Source of the DNA: Shouchella rhizosphaerae
GTDB lineage: Bacteria; Bacillota; Bacilli; Bacillales; Bacillaceae_D
Assembly: GCF_900142675.1 (NCBI RefSeq)
Contig: NZ_FRBS01000002.1
Span: 372,001-436,000, forward strand
Direction: 5' to 3'
Length of the DNA stretch: 64,000 nt
Below are positions 8,327 through 16,825 of this stretch, one piece after another. A program made the position numbers and the translations under genes. Position 1 is the stretch's first letter. Each line of letters opens with the position of its first letter. Below the pieces are notes generated by a model. The model saw only the letters and a program-made list of their open reading frames with translations, ran no database searches and was not told where the DNA came from.

Positions 8327-9334
8327 ATGAACATTACAATTGCAGACATCGCCAAAATCGCAGGGGTAGCCAAAAGCACGGTATCTCGCTATTTAAATGG
8401 TGGTTCAGTCAGCGATACGACAAGGCTTAAAATCGAACAAGTAATCAAGGAAACGGGATACATTCCGAACTCGTTCGCACAAAGCTTAAAAGCAAAGAAG
8501 ACAAGCATCATCGGTGTGATCGTCCCCCGGCTTGATTCTTTCTCAGTGGCACAGACTGTTACGGGTATGGAAGAAGAGCTTAGAGAAAATGGCTACCAGA
8601 TGCTTATCATTAACACAAACCAGGATTTATCCCGTGAAATTGAGGCCTTATATGACTTAGCAAGGCAAAAAATATCAGGGATCGTCCTATTGGCTACTCA
8701 AATTACCGATTTTCATTTGGCGGCCATTAAGGAGATCGGCATTCCTGTTATTTTTCACGGCCAGCAGCATCCGAACGTACACAGTATTATTTACAATGAT
8801 TATGCAGCAGGGTACGAGATCGGTCGCTACATTTTGTCTAAAGGGCATAATCGTATCGCCTATTTAGGTGTAACGGAACAGGACGTAGCGGTAGGCGTTG
8901 AGCGGAAGTGCGGCTTCCAAAAAGCGCTGAAGGAGCAAAGCGGCGCCACGGCTCAGTTTTATGAGAGCGGCTTTAAGGTTGCGGCTGCGGTAGAAGCGGC
9001 TTCAACGATTTTGGACGGTTCTGGGCAGCGTCCAACCGCCATTGTGTGCGCCACAGACAGTATTGCACTCGGCGTTATGAAGGCGGCCCATATGAAAGAA
9101 TGGCGAATTCCAGAAGATCTTTCAGTAACGGGCATTGGTGGGTATGACGTGACGGAAGTGATACACCCAGGACTCACGACGGTGAAATATCAATATGCGG
9201 CAGGCGGGCGTTTGGCCGCACGGCATATTATAAAACTTGTTCACGATGAGCGTGTTGACCGCCTTACAGTCCTGCAATGTGAATTAATAGAGCGTGAAAG
9301 CGTTGACAACAAGAGTATACATCGATTATATTAA
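8327..9334 (+). CDS. scrR: LacI-family repressor of the sucrose operon
   Basis: 335 residues. The N-terminal LacI headpiece is explicit (ITIADIAKIAGVAKSTVSRYLNGG, residues 3-26) and is followed by the hinge (IPNSFAQSLKAKKTSIIGVIVP) and a periplasmic-binding-like sensor domain. ATG follows GGAGGGAGC. It lies directly upstream of sucrose hydrolase and sucrose PTS genes, and two identical 12-base palindromes lie between it and scrB, as expected for its operators. The last codons contain a -35/-10 pair for the next genes. The inducer is probably a sucrose-derived phosphate; that is inferred from the family. Confidence 0.9.
   Translation: MNITIADIAKIAGVAKSTVSRYLNGGSVSDTTRLKIEQVIKETGYIPNSFAQSLKAKKTSIIGVIVPRLDSFSVAQTVTGMEEELRENGYQMLIINTNQDLSREIEALYDLARQKISGIVLLATQITDFHLAAIKEIGIPVIFHGQQHPNVHSIIYNDYAAGYEIGRYILSKGHNRIAYLGVTEQDVAVGVERKCGFQKALKEQSGATAQFYESGFKVAAAVEAASTILDGSGQRPTAIVCATDSIALGVMKAAHMKEWRIPEDLSVTGIGGYDVTEVIHPGLTTVKYQYAAGGRLAARHIIKLVHDERVDRLTVLQCELIERESVDNKSIHRLY
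9303..9332 (+). promoter_or_regulatory. Sigma-A promoter of scrBA embedded in the end of scrR
   Basis: TTGACA at 9303-9308 and TATATT at 9327-9332 have an 18-base spacing (17 if TTATAT is used). The -10 box overlaps the scrR stop codon, so transcription would begin within the first operator palindrome at 9339-9350. Confidence 0.7.
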
Positions 9335-9338
9335 TTAT

Positions 9339-9350
9339 GGAACCGGTTCC
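9339..9350. promoter_or_regulatory. ScrR operator copy 1
   Basis: GGAACCGGTTCC is a perfect 12-base palindrome with the CG centre typical of LacI-family sites. It covers the predicted transcription start. An identical copy lies 62 bases downstream. Confidence 0.8.
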
Positions 9351-9400
9351 GAAGAGGTACAGAGGCTTTGGAACTGTGTTCATTATTTTTTCACCTTATT

Positions 9401-9412
9401 GGAACCGGTTCC
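9401..9412. promoter_or_regulatory. ScrR operator copy 2
   Basis: Second exact copy of GGAACCGGTTCC, 38 bases before the scrB start. The 62-base (about six helical turns) centre-to-centre distance would put both sites on the same DNA face, which suits looping or cooperative binding. Confidence 0.8.
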
Positions 9413-9450
9413 TAAAAAACGACAGAATAGATCAGCAAGGGAGAAGAAGG

Positions 9451-10947
9451 ATGGACAGAGAACAGAAATACCGCCGCCTAGAACAGGCTTCTCCTGAAGA
9501 AATCGCTGCTTTGCAAAAGCAGGTGAAGGAAAGCGAGTGGAGGCAAACCTATCACATTCAGCCTGTTACCGGCTTGCTAAACGACCCTAACGGTTTTGCT
9601 TATTTTGCAGGAGAGTATCATCTTTTTTATCAGTGGTTTCCTCTTGGAACGTACCATGGGCTCAAGTACTGGTACCATACGGCCTCAAAAGACCTTGTCC
9701 ATTGGCGCAATGTTGGGAAAGCGATCGCGCCTGATACGTCTTTTGACTCCCATGGCGTTTACTCAGGAAGTGGCATCGTCAAAGACTCACAATTGCATTT
9801 AATGTATACAGGGAATGCTAGGGACGAGAATTGGAACAGGCAAACGTCCCAGTGCATCGCTGTAATGGATGAAAATCGAGCCGTTTCAAAATGGGAGAAG
9901 CCTGTCATTGATCAAGTTCCAGCAGGATATACAGCCCATTTTCGTGATCCGAAAGTGTGGAAGGACGACGATATGTATCGCTGCGTCATCGGCACTCAGC
10001 GGAATGACTTCACAGGCACTGCCGTCGTGTATGAGTCGCCTGATTTGTTGGAATGGCGATTCGTTGGGGAGATGGGCACCAACCTGAATGATTTCGGCTA
10101 TATGTGGGAATGCCCAGATTATTTCGAGCTGGACGGACAAGGTGTTTTCTTGTTTTGTCCCCAAGGCTTAGCCCCTGAAGGCGATCGCTTTTTGAACCTG
10201 TATCAGTCGGGCTACGTCACTGGCAAGCCTTTGAATCGAGAAACGCTTGTTTTTAGCCATGGCTGCTTTCATGAGCTGGATAGAGGGTTTGATTTTTATG
10301 CGCCACAAACGATGAAAGATATGCAAGGGCGGAGAATTATGGTCGCTTGGATGGGGCAGCCGGAGATTGGCTATCCAACAGACTCCCACGGTTGGGCACA
10401 TTGTTTAACTTTGCCGAGAACATTGGAGTTATGCGACGGCAAATTGCTACAGAAGCCAGTAGTAGAACTACAGAAGCTGAGACAAAAGCGAAGCGACGTA
10501 CAGGATACGTTAACGAATGAAGCAAAAACGTATGATGGCATTGCCGGCGCCGCTTTTGAGATGATCTGTACATTTGATCCACTCGAGGCCGAAGCCGTCG
10601 GAATTGAAATCCGCTCCAGTGAAAAAGAGCGTACCGTTATTACTTATAATACCGTTATGCAGAAGGTAACAATGGATCGTTCAATGGCAGGAGAAATAAT
10701 CAACAGTAGCTACGGGGCGACTCGGTCCTGCAGGCTAGTGGCAGAACAGATTCAATTTCACTTGTTTGTCGACACCTCTTCAGTCGAATTGTTTATCAAC
10801 GACGGCGAAGAAGTGTTTACAAGCCGGATTTTTCCACAGCCCGACAGCAAGGGAATCCGTTTTTTCGTAAACAAAGGCAATGCCCACTTAAAAGCTACCA
10901 AGTGGGATTTGACTCATGCGGGAAACGATATAGAAGGGAATGAATGA
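9451..10947 (+). CDS. scrB: Sucrose-6-phosphate hydrolase (GH32)
   Basis: 498 residues from the ATG after GGGAGAAGAAGG. An upstream in-frame extension covers the operators and is not credible. The GH32 active-site blocks are present in order: NDPNG (residue about 45; nucleophile Asp), FRDPKVW (transition-state stabiliser) and WECPDYF (acid/base Glu), with a C-terminal beta-sandwich ending in VELFINDGEEVFTSRIF. It splits sucrose-6-phosphate delivered by the PTS into glucose-6-phosphate and fructose. It overlaps scrA by eight bases and is controlled by ScrR. Confidence 0.95.
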   Translation: MDREQKYRRLEQASPEEIAALQKQVKESEWRQTYHIQPVTGLLNDPNGFAYFAGEYHLFYQWFPLGTYHGLKYWYHTASKDLVHWRNVGKAIAPDTSFDSHGVYSGSGIVKDSQLHLMYTGNARDENWNRQTSQCIAVMDENRAVSKWEKPVIDQVPAGYTAHFRDPKVWKDDDMYRCVIGTQRNDFTGTAVVYESPDLLEWRFVGEMGTNLNDFGYMWECPDYFELDGQGVFLFCPQGLAPEGDRFLNLYQSGYVTGKPLNRETLVFSHGCFHELDRGFDFYAPQTMKDMQGRRIMVAWMGQPEIGYPTDSHGWAHCLTLPRTLELCDGKLLQKPVVELQKLRQKRSDVQDTLTNEAKTYDGIAGAAFEMICTFDPLEAEAVGIEIRSSEKERTVITYNTVMQKVTMDRSMAGEIINSSYGATRSCRLVAEQIQFHLFVDTSSVELFINDGEEVFTSRIFPQPDSKGIRFFVNKGNAHLKATKWDLTHAGNDIEGNE

Positions 10948-12352
10948 TATGGGAGTAGACAATCGGGAAATTGCCAAGCAGGTCATTGAAGCCGTCGGCG
11001 GCAGAGACAACATTGCTTCCTTTGCCCATTGTGCGACACGGCTTCGCATTATGGTCCACGATCAACAGAAGATCGACGAGAAAAAAGTAGAAAATATCGC
11101 CAAAGTGAAAGGCGCGTTTTTCAACTCTGGCCAGTACCAGATTATTTTTGGAACCGGCACTGTCAACCAAGTCTTTGAAGCGATTGAGAGCTTAGGCGTG
11201 GAAGGCACAAGCAAAGACCAACTAAAATCAGAAGCAAAAAAGACGGGCAATGTATTTCAACGAGCGATCCGCACTTTTGGTGATGTCTTTGTACCGATTA
11301 TTCCAGTATTGGTGGCAACAGGATTGTTCATGGGCCTCCGCGGCCTGCTCACACAAGAAACGGTGCTAGCTTGGTTTGGCATGACGCCTGTCGATATTTC
11401 GGCCAATTTTCTCATGTTCACAGAAATATTAACAGACACGGCGTTCGCATTTTTGCCTGCCTTGGTAGCCTGGTCGGCCTTTAGAGTTTTTGGAGGCAGT
11501 CCGGTGCTCGGTATTGTTCTCGGATTGATGCTCGTAAACCCGGCACTACCGAATGCCTACAGTGTTGCCAACGGCTCCGAGGAAGCGCTTGTTATGTTTG
11601 GTTTCATACCTGTGGTCGGCTATCAAGGTTCGGTTTTGCCTGCATTCTTTATCGGGCTTATTGGCGCAAAGTTTGAGCGCTTTTTGAGAAAGCGGATTCC
11701 TGAAGCAATCGATTTGATCGTAACGCCGTTTTTAACATTGCTGGTCATGATTACACTCGGTCTGTTTGCCATTGGCCCGATTTTTCATTCGTTTGAAGAA
11801 GTCGTCCTAAACGCGACAACCTATTTGCTGGGTCTGCCGTTCGGGATCGCTGGGCTCCTAATCGGTTTCTTCAATCAAATTATTGTGGTTACAGGTGTTC
11901 ATCATATCTTTAACTTTTTGGAAATCCAACTTCTCGAACAAACGGGAAGCAATCCATTCAACGCGATCGTCACAGCCGCAATAGCGGCACAAGGCGCAGC
12001 CTGTCTTGCCGTCGGCCTGAAAACGAAAAACAACAAATTAAAGGCGCTTTCCTTGCCTTCTTCGTTCTCGGCCTTTCTCGGCATCACAGAGCCGGCTATA
12101 TTCGGCGTAAACTTGCGGTATGTAAAGCCGTTCGTCATGGGCTTAATCGGCGGAGGCGTTGGGGGCTTTATGGCTTCAATATTCCAGCTAAGTGCAACGG
12201 GGATGGCCATCACAGTCATTCCAGGCACGCTATTGTATTTGAATAGCCAGCTTCCACTCTATATTTTGTGCAACGTAACAGCGATCGTCATTGCCTTCGT
12301 GCTCACTTGGCTGTTTGGCTTTAACGATAAGATGCTGAGCGACAAAAAATAA
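10940..12352 (+). CDS. scrA: PTS sucrose-specific enzyme IIBC
   Basis: 470 residues. Domain IIB comes first, with its phosphorylated cysteine in FAHCATRLRI (Cys31). The hydrophobic IIC domain follows from about residue 105, including GVHHIFNFLEIQL and the GITEPAIFGVNLRY motif of the glucose/sucrose superfamily. No IIA domain is attached, so phosphate must come from a separate IIA protein, as in B. subtilis SacP. It imports sucrose as sucrose-6-phosphate for ScrB. An alternative ATG nine bases later (10949) is possible. A terminator follows within 15 bases. Confidence 0.95.
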   Translation: MNDMGVDNREIAKQVIEAVGGRDNIASFAHCATRLRIMVHDQQKIDEKKVENIAKVKGAFFNSGQYQIIFGTGTVNQVFEAIESLGVEGTSKDQLKSEAKKTGNVFQRAIRTFGDVFVPIIPVLVATGLFMGLRGLLTQETVLAWFGMTPVDISANFLMFTEILTDTAFAFLPALVAWSAFRVFGGSPVLGIVLGLMLVNPALPNAYSVANGSEEALVMFGFIPVVGYQGSVLPAFFIGLIGAKFERFLRKRIPEAIDLIVTPFLTLLVMITLGLFAIGPIFHSFEEVVLNATTYLLGLPFGIAGLLIGFFNQIIVVTGVHHIFNFLEIQLLEQTGSNPFNAIVTAAIAAQGAACLAVGLKTKNNKLKALSLPSSFSAFLGITEPAIFGVNLRYVKPFVMGLIGGGVGGFMASIFQLSATGMAITVIPGTLLYLNSQLPLYILCNVTAIVIAFVLTWLFGFNDKMLSDKK

Positions 12353-12362
12353 TAGGCTAAAC

Positions 12363-12390
12363 AAAACGGATTGTGGATGCAATCCGTTTT
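12363..12390 (+). terminator. Rho-independent terminator after scrA
   Basis: AAAACGGATTG and CAATCCGTTTT form a perfect 11-bp stem with a 6-base loop, ending in T residues. Confidence 0.85.
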
Positions 12391-12499
12391 ACTTTCGGAT
12401 TTTTACTTAGCCGTGAAGCAATAAAGAAGCTAAAAAAGCTATGGAAAAGGAGGCTGGATCCGTATATGCTAAAATGAAAGAAACTGGAGGTGTCGTTTT

Positions 12500-13423
12500 T
12501 TGCTAGAGTTGTCCATTCATGAACCAGTGAGATTGCGCAAGGTGTGCCATGCGTTGTCGACGGATGTCCGCGTCCGCATGGTTGAACTACTAAGCAAGGA
12601 AACATATAGTGTGCATGAGTTAGCTACCCTCATCGGCATCCCGATTTCTACAGCGGCTTCCAACGTGAACGTCCTACAAGAGGCAGGGCTCATTTTAACC
12701 GAACTGCGCCCAGCTAGCCGCGGTGCCATGAAAGTGTGTACACGCAACTTTGATGACATCCATATTGCCTTAAATGATGGTGGCCAAAGGACTGAAAAGC
12801 GCACATACGAAATCAATATGCCAATTGGGCACTATGTTGACTTTTCTGTTACGCCGACATGCGGCATGGCAAACAGCGATGGCGTCGTTTTAAATGAAGA
12901 CGATCCTGTCCAATTTTACCATCCAGACCGTTCAACTGCACAAATGATATGGACGAGGACTGGCTTTTTTGAGTATAAATTTCCGTTTGCCCTAAAACCA
13001 AAACAGAAAATAGCCAGCTTGCTGTTTTCCTGTGAGTTGTGTTCAGAAGCGCCTAACTATGATCATGACTGGCCGTCTGACATTACCGTTTGGATAAATG
13101 GCGTTGATATTGGCACATGGACAAGCCCAGGGGACTTTGGCGACCGTCCAGGTAAGCAAAACCCGCCAACTTGGTTTCACAATACGAGAACACAATATGG
13201 CGCCCTTAAAACGTGGACGGTGACGAAAAAACAAGCGTTGCTTGACCATTTGCCTATTAATCCAGTCACGATTGCCGACTTGCAACTAGAGGATCATCCT
13301 TGCATTACGGTTCGTATCGGCATTAAGGAAAATGCGCTCCATAAAGGCGGCATCAATTTATTTGGAAAAGAGTTTGGCGATCATCCCCAAGACTTGAAAT
13401 TAGTCATTGAATTTGACGAGTAG
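12500..13423 (+). CDS. ArsR-type transcriptional regulator with large C-terminal sensor-like domain
   Basis: 307 residues starting at TTG, 9 bases after GGAGG (12486-12490). Residues about 10-80 are a winged helix of the ArsR type (RLRKVCHALSTDVRVRMVELLSKETYSVHELATLIGIPISTAASNVNVLQEAGLI). The remaining two-thirds is a beta-rich domain with WPSDITVWINGVDIGTWTSPGDFGDRPG, which looks like a carbohydrate-binding-type sandwich. This matches the predicted-regulator group COG4189. Similar proteins are often found near glycosidases, so a sugar or glycoside ligand is plausible. The targets are unknown. It stands alone between two terminators. Confidence 0.8.
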   Translation: MLELSIHEPVRLRKVCHALSTDVRVRMVELLSKETYSVHELATLIGIPISTAASNVNVLQEAGLILTELRPASRGAMKVCTRNFDDIHIALNDGGQRTEKRTYEINMPIGHYVDFSVTPTCGMANSDGVVLNEDDPVQFYHPDRSTAQMIWTRTGFFEYKFPFALKPKQKIASLLFSCELCSEAPNYDHDWPSDITVWINGVDIGTWTSPGDFGDRPGKQNPPTWFHNTRTQYGALKTWTVTKKQALLDHLPINPVTIADLQLEDHPCITVRIGIKENALHKGGINLFGKEFGDHPQDLKLVIEFDE

Positions 13424-13455
13424 AGGCGGGACAAAATTAGCCAAGAAGTGGAAAG

Positions 13456-13494
13456 AAAAGAAGTACGCTCATCCGATGAGCGTACTTCTTTTTT
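13456..13494 (+). terminator. Strong bidirectional terminator
   Basis: A perfect 17-bp stem (AAAAGAAGTACGCTCAT with its complement) has a 3-base loop and A/T tracts on both sides. It separates the ArsR-type gene from the convergent dehydrogenase. Confidence 0.9.
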
Positions 13495-13537
13495 CTCGTG
13501 TAACTGAAGTGATGACCTAGCCTTCCTGTTGATGCTC

Positions 13538-14254
13538 TTAAGGGTTGTTAGACCAAAGTCCGGCATGCTTTAGAACGACACGAGGATGAAGCTTGAGTTG
13601 AGCGACCATGAAGTCTGCTAAATCCTCTGGTTGCATGACTTTATCGGGATTGCCATCCGTTAAGTTCAAATCCTTCGCCATATCTGTTGCTACTGTACTT
13701 GGTGTGAGAGTGGTCACACGAATATTTTTTTTGCGAACTTCCATCATTAGTGATTCACTAAGGCCAATCACTGCTGCTTTAGAGGCTGTATAGGCACTCG
13801 TAACCGGCGCACCTTTTTGACCTGCAGTTGAGGAAATGTTAATGATGTCACCTGAATTTCGCTCGATCATTTCAGGTAATACTGCACGCGTTGTGTAATA
13901 CACCCCTTTCACATTCACATCGATAATATCGGTCCATTCTTCGGGAGTTAAATCCATAAATCCGCCAAACTTTGAAATACCCGCGTTGTTTACGAGGATA
14001 TCGATGGCCCCAAGCTCCTCACGAATCGCTGCTACTGCTGCAGAAATAGAAGATAAATTGGCAACATCGGCTGTTGCGAGCGCTGTTTTCACGTCGTATT
14101 GTGCCAAATCGTTTTGAGCCTTCTGAAGGTTTTCTAGCGTACGGCCAACAAGACCAACATGGACTCCTTCTTTCGCAAAAGCCTCGGCTGTAGCGCGGCC
14201 AATTCCACGTCCCGCTCCTGTAATAAGCGCCACTTTTCCTTTGATTGATTGCAT
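13538..14254 (-). CDS. Short-chain dehydrogenase/reductase (FabG-like)
   Basis: 238 residues from the ATG after AAAAAGGAAGTGG. The 17-residue upstream extension lacks a ribosome site. Classical SDR features are TGAGRGIG (NADP-binding, residues 12-19), NNAG, a catalytic Ser in [10 protein letters not shown] and YTASK. The C-terminal [28 protein letters not shown] tail is characteristic of a Bacillus 3-oxoacyl-ACP-reductase-like group. The enzyme should be a cytosolic NAD(P)-dependent alcohol/ketone oxidoreductase. Substrate is unknown, and no fatty acid genes are nearby. It is divergent from the TRAP-type permease. Confidence 0.85.
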   Translation of the reverse strand: MQSIKGKVALITGAGRGIGRATAEAFAKEGVHVGLVGRTLENLQKAQNDLAQYDVKTALATADVANLSSISAAVAAIREELGAIDILVNNAGISKFGGFMDLTPEEWTDIIDVNVKGVYYTTRAVLPEMIERNSGDIINISSTAGQKGAPVTSAYTASKAAVIGLSESLMMEVRKKNIRVTTLTPSTVATDMAKDLNLTDGNPDKVMQPEDLADFMVAQLKLHPRVVLKHAGLWSNNP

Positions 14255-14390
14255 TCTGCCACTTCCTTTTTTAATATGGTCAATCTGTATTTTATCGAAA
14301 AGCAAAGTCGGATGCGAGCTATCCGTTTTTCGAATGGGCGATAAACCTCCGCAATAAAAATCAATGAATGCGTTTACATAAAAAGCGTTT

Positions 14391-14424
14391 CATGTTAGAC
14401 TAACGAACATGTAATATTCATTAC
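14391..14424. promoter_or_regulatory. Candidate operators upstream of the TRAP-type permease operon
   Basis: CATGTT...AACATG arms enclose the perfect palindrome GTTAGACTAAC, and directly after lies GTAATATTCATTAC (arms GTAAT/ATTAC). GTAATATT recurs at about 14441. The AT-rich GTAAT...ATTAC dyad resembles sites of RpiR-type regulators, and an rpiR-type gene lies in the same cluster. The link is inference. Confidence 0.4.
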
Positions 14425-14471
14425 TATTTAAAATTAAAAAGTAATATTTTATACTGAAAGGGGCTGATTAT

Positions 14472-15821
14472 ATGGGTACAGCCGTTTGGGCGCTACTATC
14501 ATTCATTGCCATTGTTTTGTTCTGGGCTATTTTTACAAAGCGAAATATTGGAGAAGCCATGATACTTGGATTCGTCGTTACCCTAGTTTTTTCAGGAAGT
14601 CAAGCATTTGAGCTATTTCTTCCTAGCTTAATGAAAGGGCTCACACACTCGGTCGTTTTTGCATCTCTGGCGTTTATTTTCATGGCTCAATTGATTAATT
14701 ACACGGGATTAATTGGAAGAATCATTCAAATTTTGAACTCCCTGATTGGTCGATTGCCAGGTGGAGCAGCGTACGTCAATACGTTTGGATCAGGGCTTTT
14801 TGCTCTAGTTGCTGGATCTGGATCTGGTATTGCTGCGACAACTGGTTCGATTACAATACCGTGGATGGAGCGTTCTGGCTGGAGGAAAGAGCATGCGGCA
14901 TCGATCGTAGCTGGAAACTCAGGCTTTGGTAGTATTATTCCTCCTAACTCCACCATGTTTATTATGTTAGGATTTACCCCCGTTGCCGCAACCGTTGGGC
15001 AAGGTGATTTATTTATCGCTTTATATATAGCCGGTCTATATGCATTGATTCATCGGGTTGTCGTTGTGTTTATTATGACGAAGAAATACAACATACAGTC
15101 TGTGCATCCTAATTTAATTCAGCCAATAGGTAAATCGTTCTCAGAAGGCTGGACATCTTTACTCATTTTTTTAGGGATTATCCTGCCGTTAATTATTCAT
15201 TTTGGTCCGCTTGCTAAATGGTATGCTTCCGTTGAAAGTGTTGGGGAGACGGCGATGAATGCCATGTCGTTCATTGTTTGGGTTCCAGTATTTATGATCG
15301 TTTTTACATTAATAGTAGGTCGAAATCACTTGCCTAAAGGAAAGAGCCAATGGGTAAAGTTTTTTGAAGACACTGCACCATCCTATTACGTAATTGGCCC
15401 TGTTTTAATTTTTACATTTGCGACAAGTGCGGTTTTAAATGAAATTGGTTTAACGGAACAATTGCAAACGTTAATGATGTCATTTGCTGTACCAAAATGG
15501 CTCATGATCGCTATCGTTGGAATCATTATTACGTTAGTTGCGACTCCCCTTGCTACATCAGCAACGATTGCCACAATTGGTCTCGCCTCGTTTGGCGCGT
15601 TAACGGCGGTCGGTGTGGATCCACTGTTGGCCGTTGTTACCATCATGATGTTTGGTGCGACAGAAGGAAGTACGCCAACTTCAGGCCCCATTTATGTAGC
15701 AACAGGTATGGCAAGGGTGGGACCGGAAAAAACGTATGTCCCCTTGCTAATTTATTACACGATTCCATTAATGATTATCAGCTGGTTAATCGGTATGGGT
15801 ATTATCCCTATACCATTGTAG
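14472..15821 (+). CDS. TRAP-type transporter large permease subunit (DctM-like)
   Basis: 449 residues, very hydrophobic, about 12 membrane helices. The DctM fingerprint is present: a gating loop SGSGIAATTGSITIPWMERSGW near residue 118, then AGNSGFGSIIPPNSTMFIMLG, and a repeated late element (ATEGSTPTSGPIYVATGMA). The start follows GAAAGGGG. TRAP systems use a periplasmic-type DctP binding protein and a 4-helix DctQ. No DctP is encoded in the window and the putative Q partner is only half size. Neighbours point to an organic acid or hydroxy-acid substrate; this is inference. Confidence 0.75.
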   Translation: MGTAVWALLSFIAIVLFWAIFTKRNIGEAMILGFVVTLVFSGSQAFELFLPSLMKGLTHSVVFASLAFIFMAQLINYTGLIGRIIQILNSLIGRLPGGAAYVNTFGSGLFALVAGSGSGIAATTGSITIPWMERSGWRKEHAASIVAGNSGFGSIIPPNSTMFIMLGFTPVAATVGQGDLFIALYIAGLYALIHRVVVVFIMTKKYNIQSVHPNLIQPIGKSFSEGWTSLLIFLGIILPLIIHFGPLAKWYASVESVGETAMNAMSFIVWVPVFMIVFTLIVGRNHLPKGKSQWVKFFEDTAPSYYVIGPVLIFTFATSAVLNEIGLTEQLQTLMMSFAVPKWLMIAIVGIIITLVATPLATSATIATIGLASFGALTAVGVDPLLAVVTIMMFGATEGSTPTSGPIYVATGMARVGPEKTYVPLLIYYTIPLMIISWLIGMGIIPIPL

Positions 15822-15831
15822 GAGGGGTATG

Positions 15832-16065
15832 ATGAGAAAAATAATTCTAATGATTTTTATTATGTCAGTCTTTTTATTTACATTGCTTGGTGCTGTGTTA
15901 GTGTTTGGGCAAATGATTGGTCTATTTGCATTAAAAGGAAGTTGGGTTGTAGGGTTAGACGAGCATCTAGCTAGCATTGTTTATTTTATGACATCGATTG
16001 CAGCGTTTTCTGGATATTTGCTTTCTTACTTTAAAAAACCTAAACGAAAGGAAGGGGAGAGTTAA
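15832..16065 (+). CDS. Small two-helix membrane protein next to the TRAP-type permease
   Basis: 77 residues from the second ATG of an ATGATG pair; GGAGGGG (15821-15827) overlaps the stop of the permease gene and is correctly spaced for it. Two hydrophobic segments (about residues 3-34 and 48-63) and a basic C-tail (KKPKRKEGES) are visible. Position and coupling suggest it is the small (Q) subunit of the TRAP-type carrier, but normal DctQ proteins are about twice this size with four helices. The sequence alone does not prove that relation. Confidence 0.6.
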   Translation: MRKIILMIFIMSVFLFTLLGAVLVFGQMIGLFALKGSWVVGLDEHLASIVYFMTSIAAFSGYLLSYFKKPKRKEGES

Positions 16066-16066
16066 C

Positions 16067-16705
16067 ATGGGAAATATAGAGAAAAATCAGGCGCCAGAAG
16101 TGCTGCCTGATGACTGGGTAAAGAGAGCCAAAAAATTAAGCACAACCTTAATAAGTGATGGCATGGATATTCCGGTTGAAATGAACCACTTAATTAAACC
16201 ATTCAACATTGATCGTGTTTTAGTAGGTTCAGCTGTAACCATTGAGGTTGAAGACGGCGACAATCTTGCCGTGCATCATGCTATTTATCATTCTCGACCA
16301 GGCCATGTGTTAGTTGTTAGTGCAAATGGAAATGAAAAAAGAGCGGTTATTGGAGAACTTATGGTGGCTGCAGCAGATGCTCTACAGCTCAATGGCTTTA
16401 TTATTGATGGACTGATTCGAGACGTTCAGACGCTGTCTACTTCTTCTTTCCCTGTATTTGGCCGTGGTGCGATACCAGCTGGCCCAACCAAAAACGGGCC
16501 AGGCGTCATAAACCAACCAATAAACTGTGGAGGGTTAAAGGTTGAGCCAGGAGACTTTGTTATGGGTGATGCGGACGGCGTCATTGTGTTACCAAGGGCC
16601 AATGTAGAAAACGCGCTTCAATTAGCAGAGGAAAAAGCGAAATATGAAAAGGCGCGACTAGAAAGTATAGCTAATGGAAATATCAAACCAAAGTGGCTAG
16701 AGTAG
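16067..16705 (+). CDS. RraA-like protein (4-hydroxy-4-methyl-2-oxoglutarate aldolase family)
   Basis: 212 residues; the ATG follows GAAAGGAAGGGGAG. The start overlaps nothing, but the ribosome site lies inside the end of the preceding gene. Family motifs are STTLISDGMD, then HVLVVSANGNEKRAVIGELMVAAADALQLNGFIIDGLIRDVQTL with the metal/substrate-binding GEL...AxxxGxxGxVIDGxxRD pattern, then VMGDADGVIVLP. Members act as aldolases or decarboxylases on branched 2-oxo acids, or as regulators. In this operon with a carrier and a dehydrogenase, a catabolic aldolase/decarboxylase role is more likely than RNase E inhibition. Confidence 0.85.
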   Translation: MGNIEKNQAPEVLPDDWVKRAKKLSTTLISDGMDIPVEMNHLIKPFNIDRVLVGSAVTIEVEDGDNLAVHHAIYHSRPGHVLVVSANGNEKRAVIGELMVAAADALQLNGFIIDGLIRDVQTLSTSSFPVFGRGAIPAGPTKNGPGVINQPINCGGLKVEPGDFVMGDADGVIVLPRANVENALQLAEEKAKYEKARLESIANGNIKPKWLE

Positions 16706-16825
16706 ATAAGTTGGCGCGGATGAAACTGTGATTACGCTGAACTCTTTGCAAGGATAATAGACACTCTAAGCGAAGTTAGATATGCTTTTTAGAGACTTTA
16801 TTATTCTTTAGGAGTTGGCCTAAAC

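Noticed and set aside
9337-9450. N-terminal extension of scrB
   Set aside because: The extra 38 codons run through both operator palindromes and the first translated residues are unlike GH32 proteins; ATG 9451 has a ribosome site.
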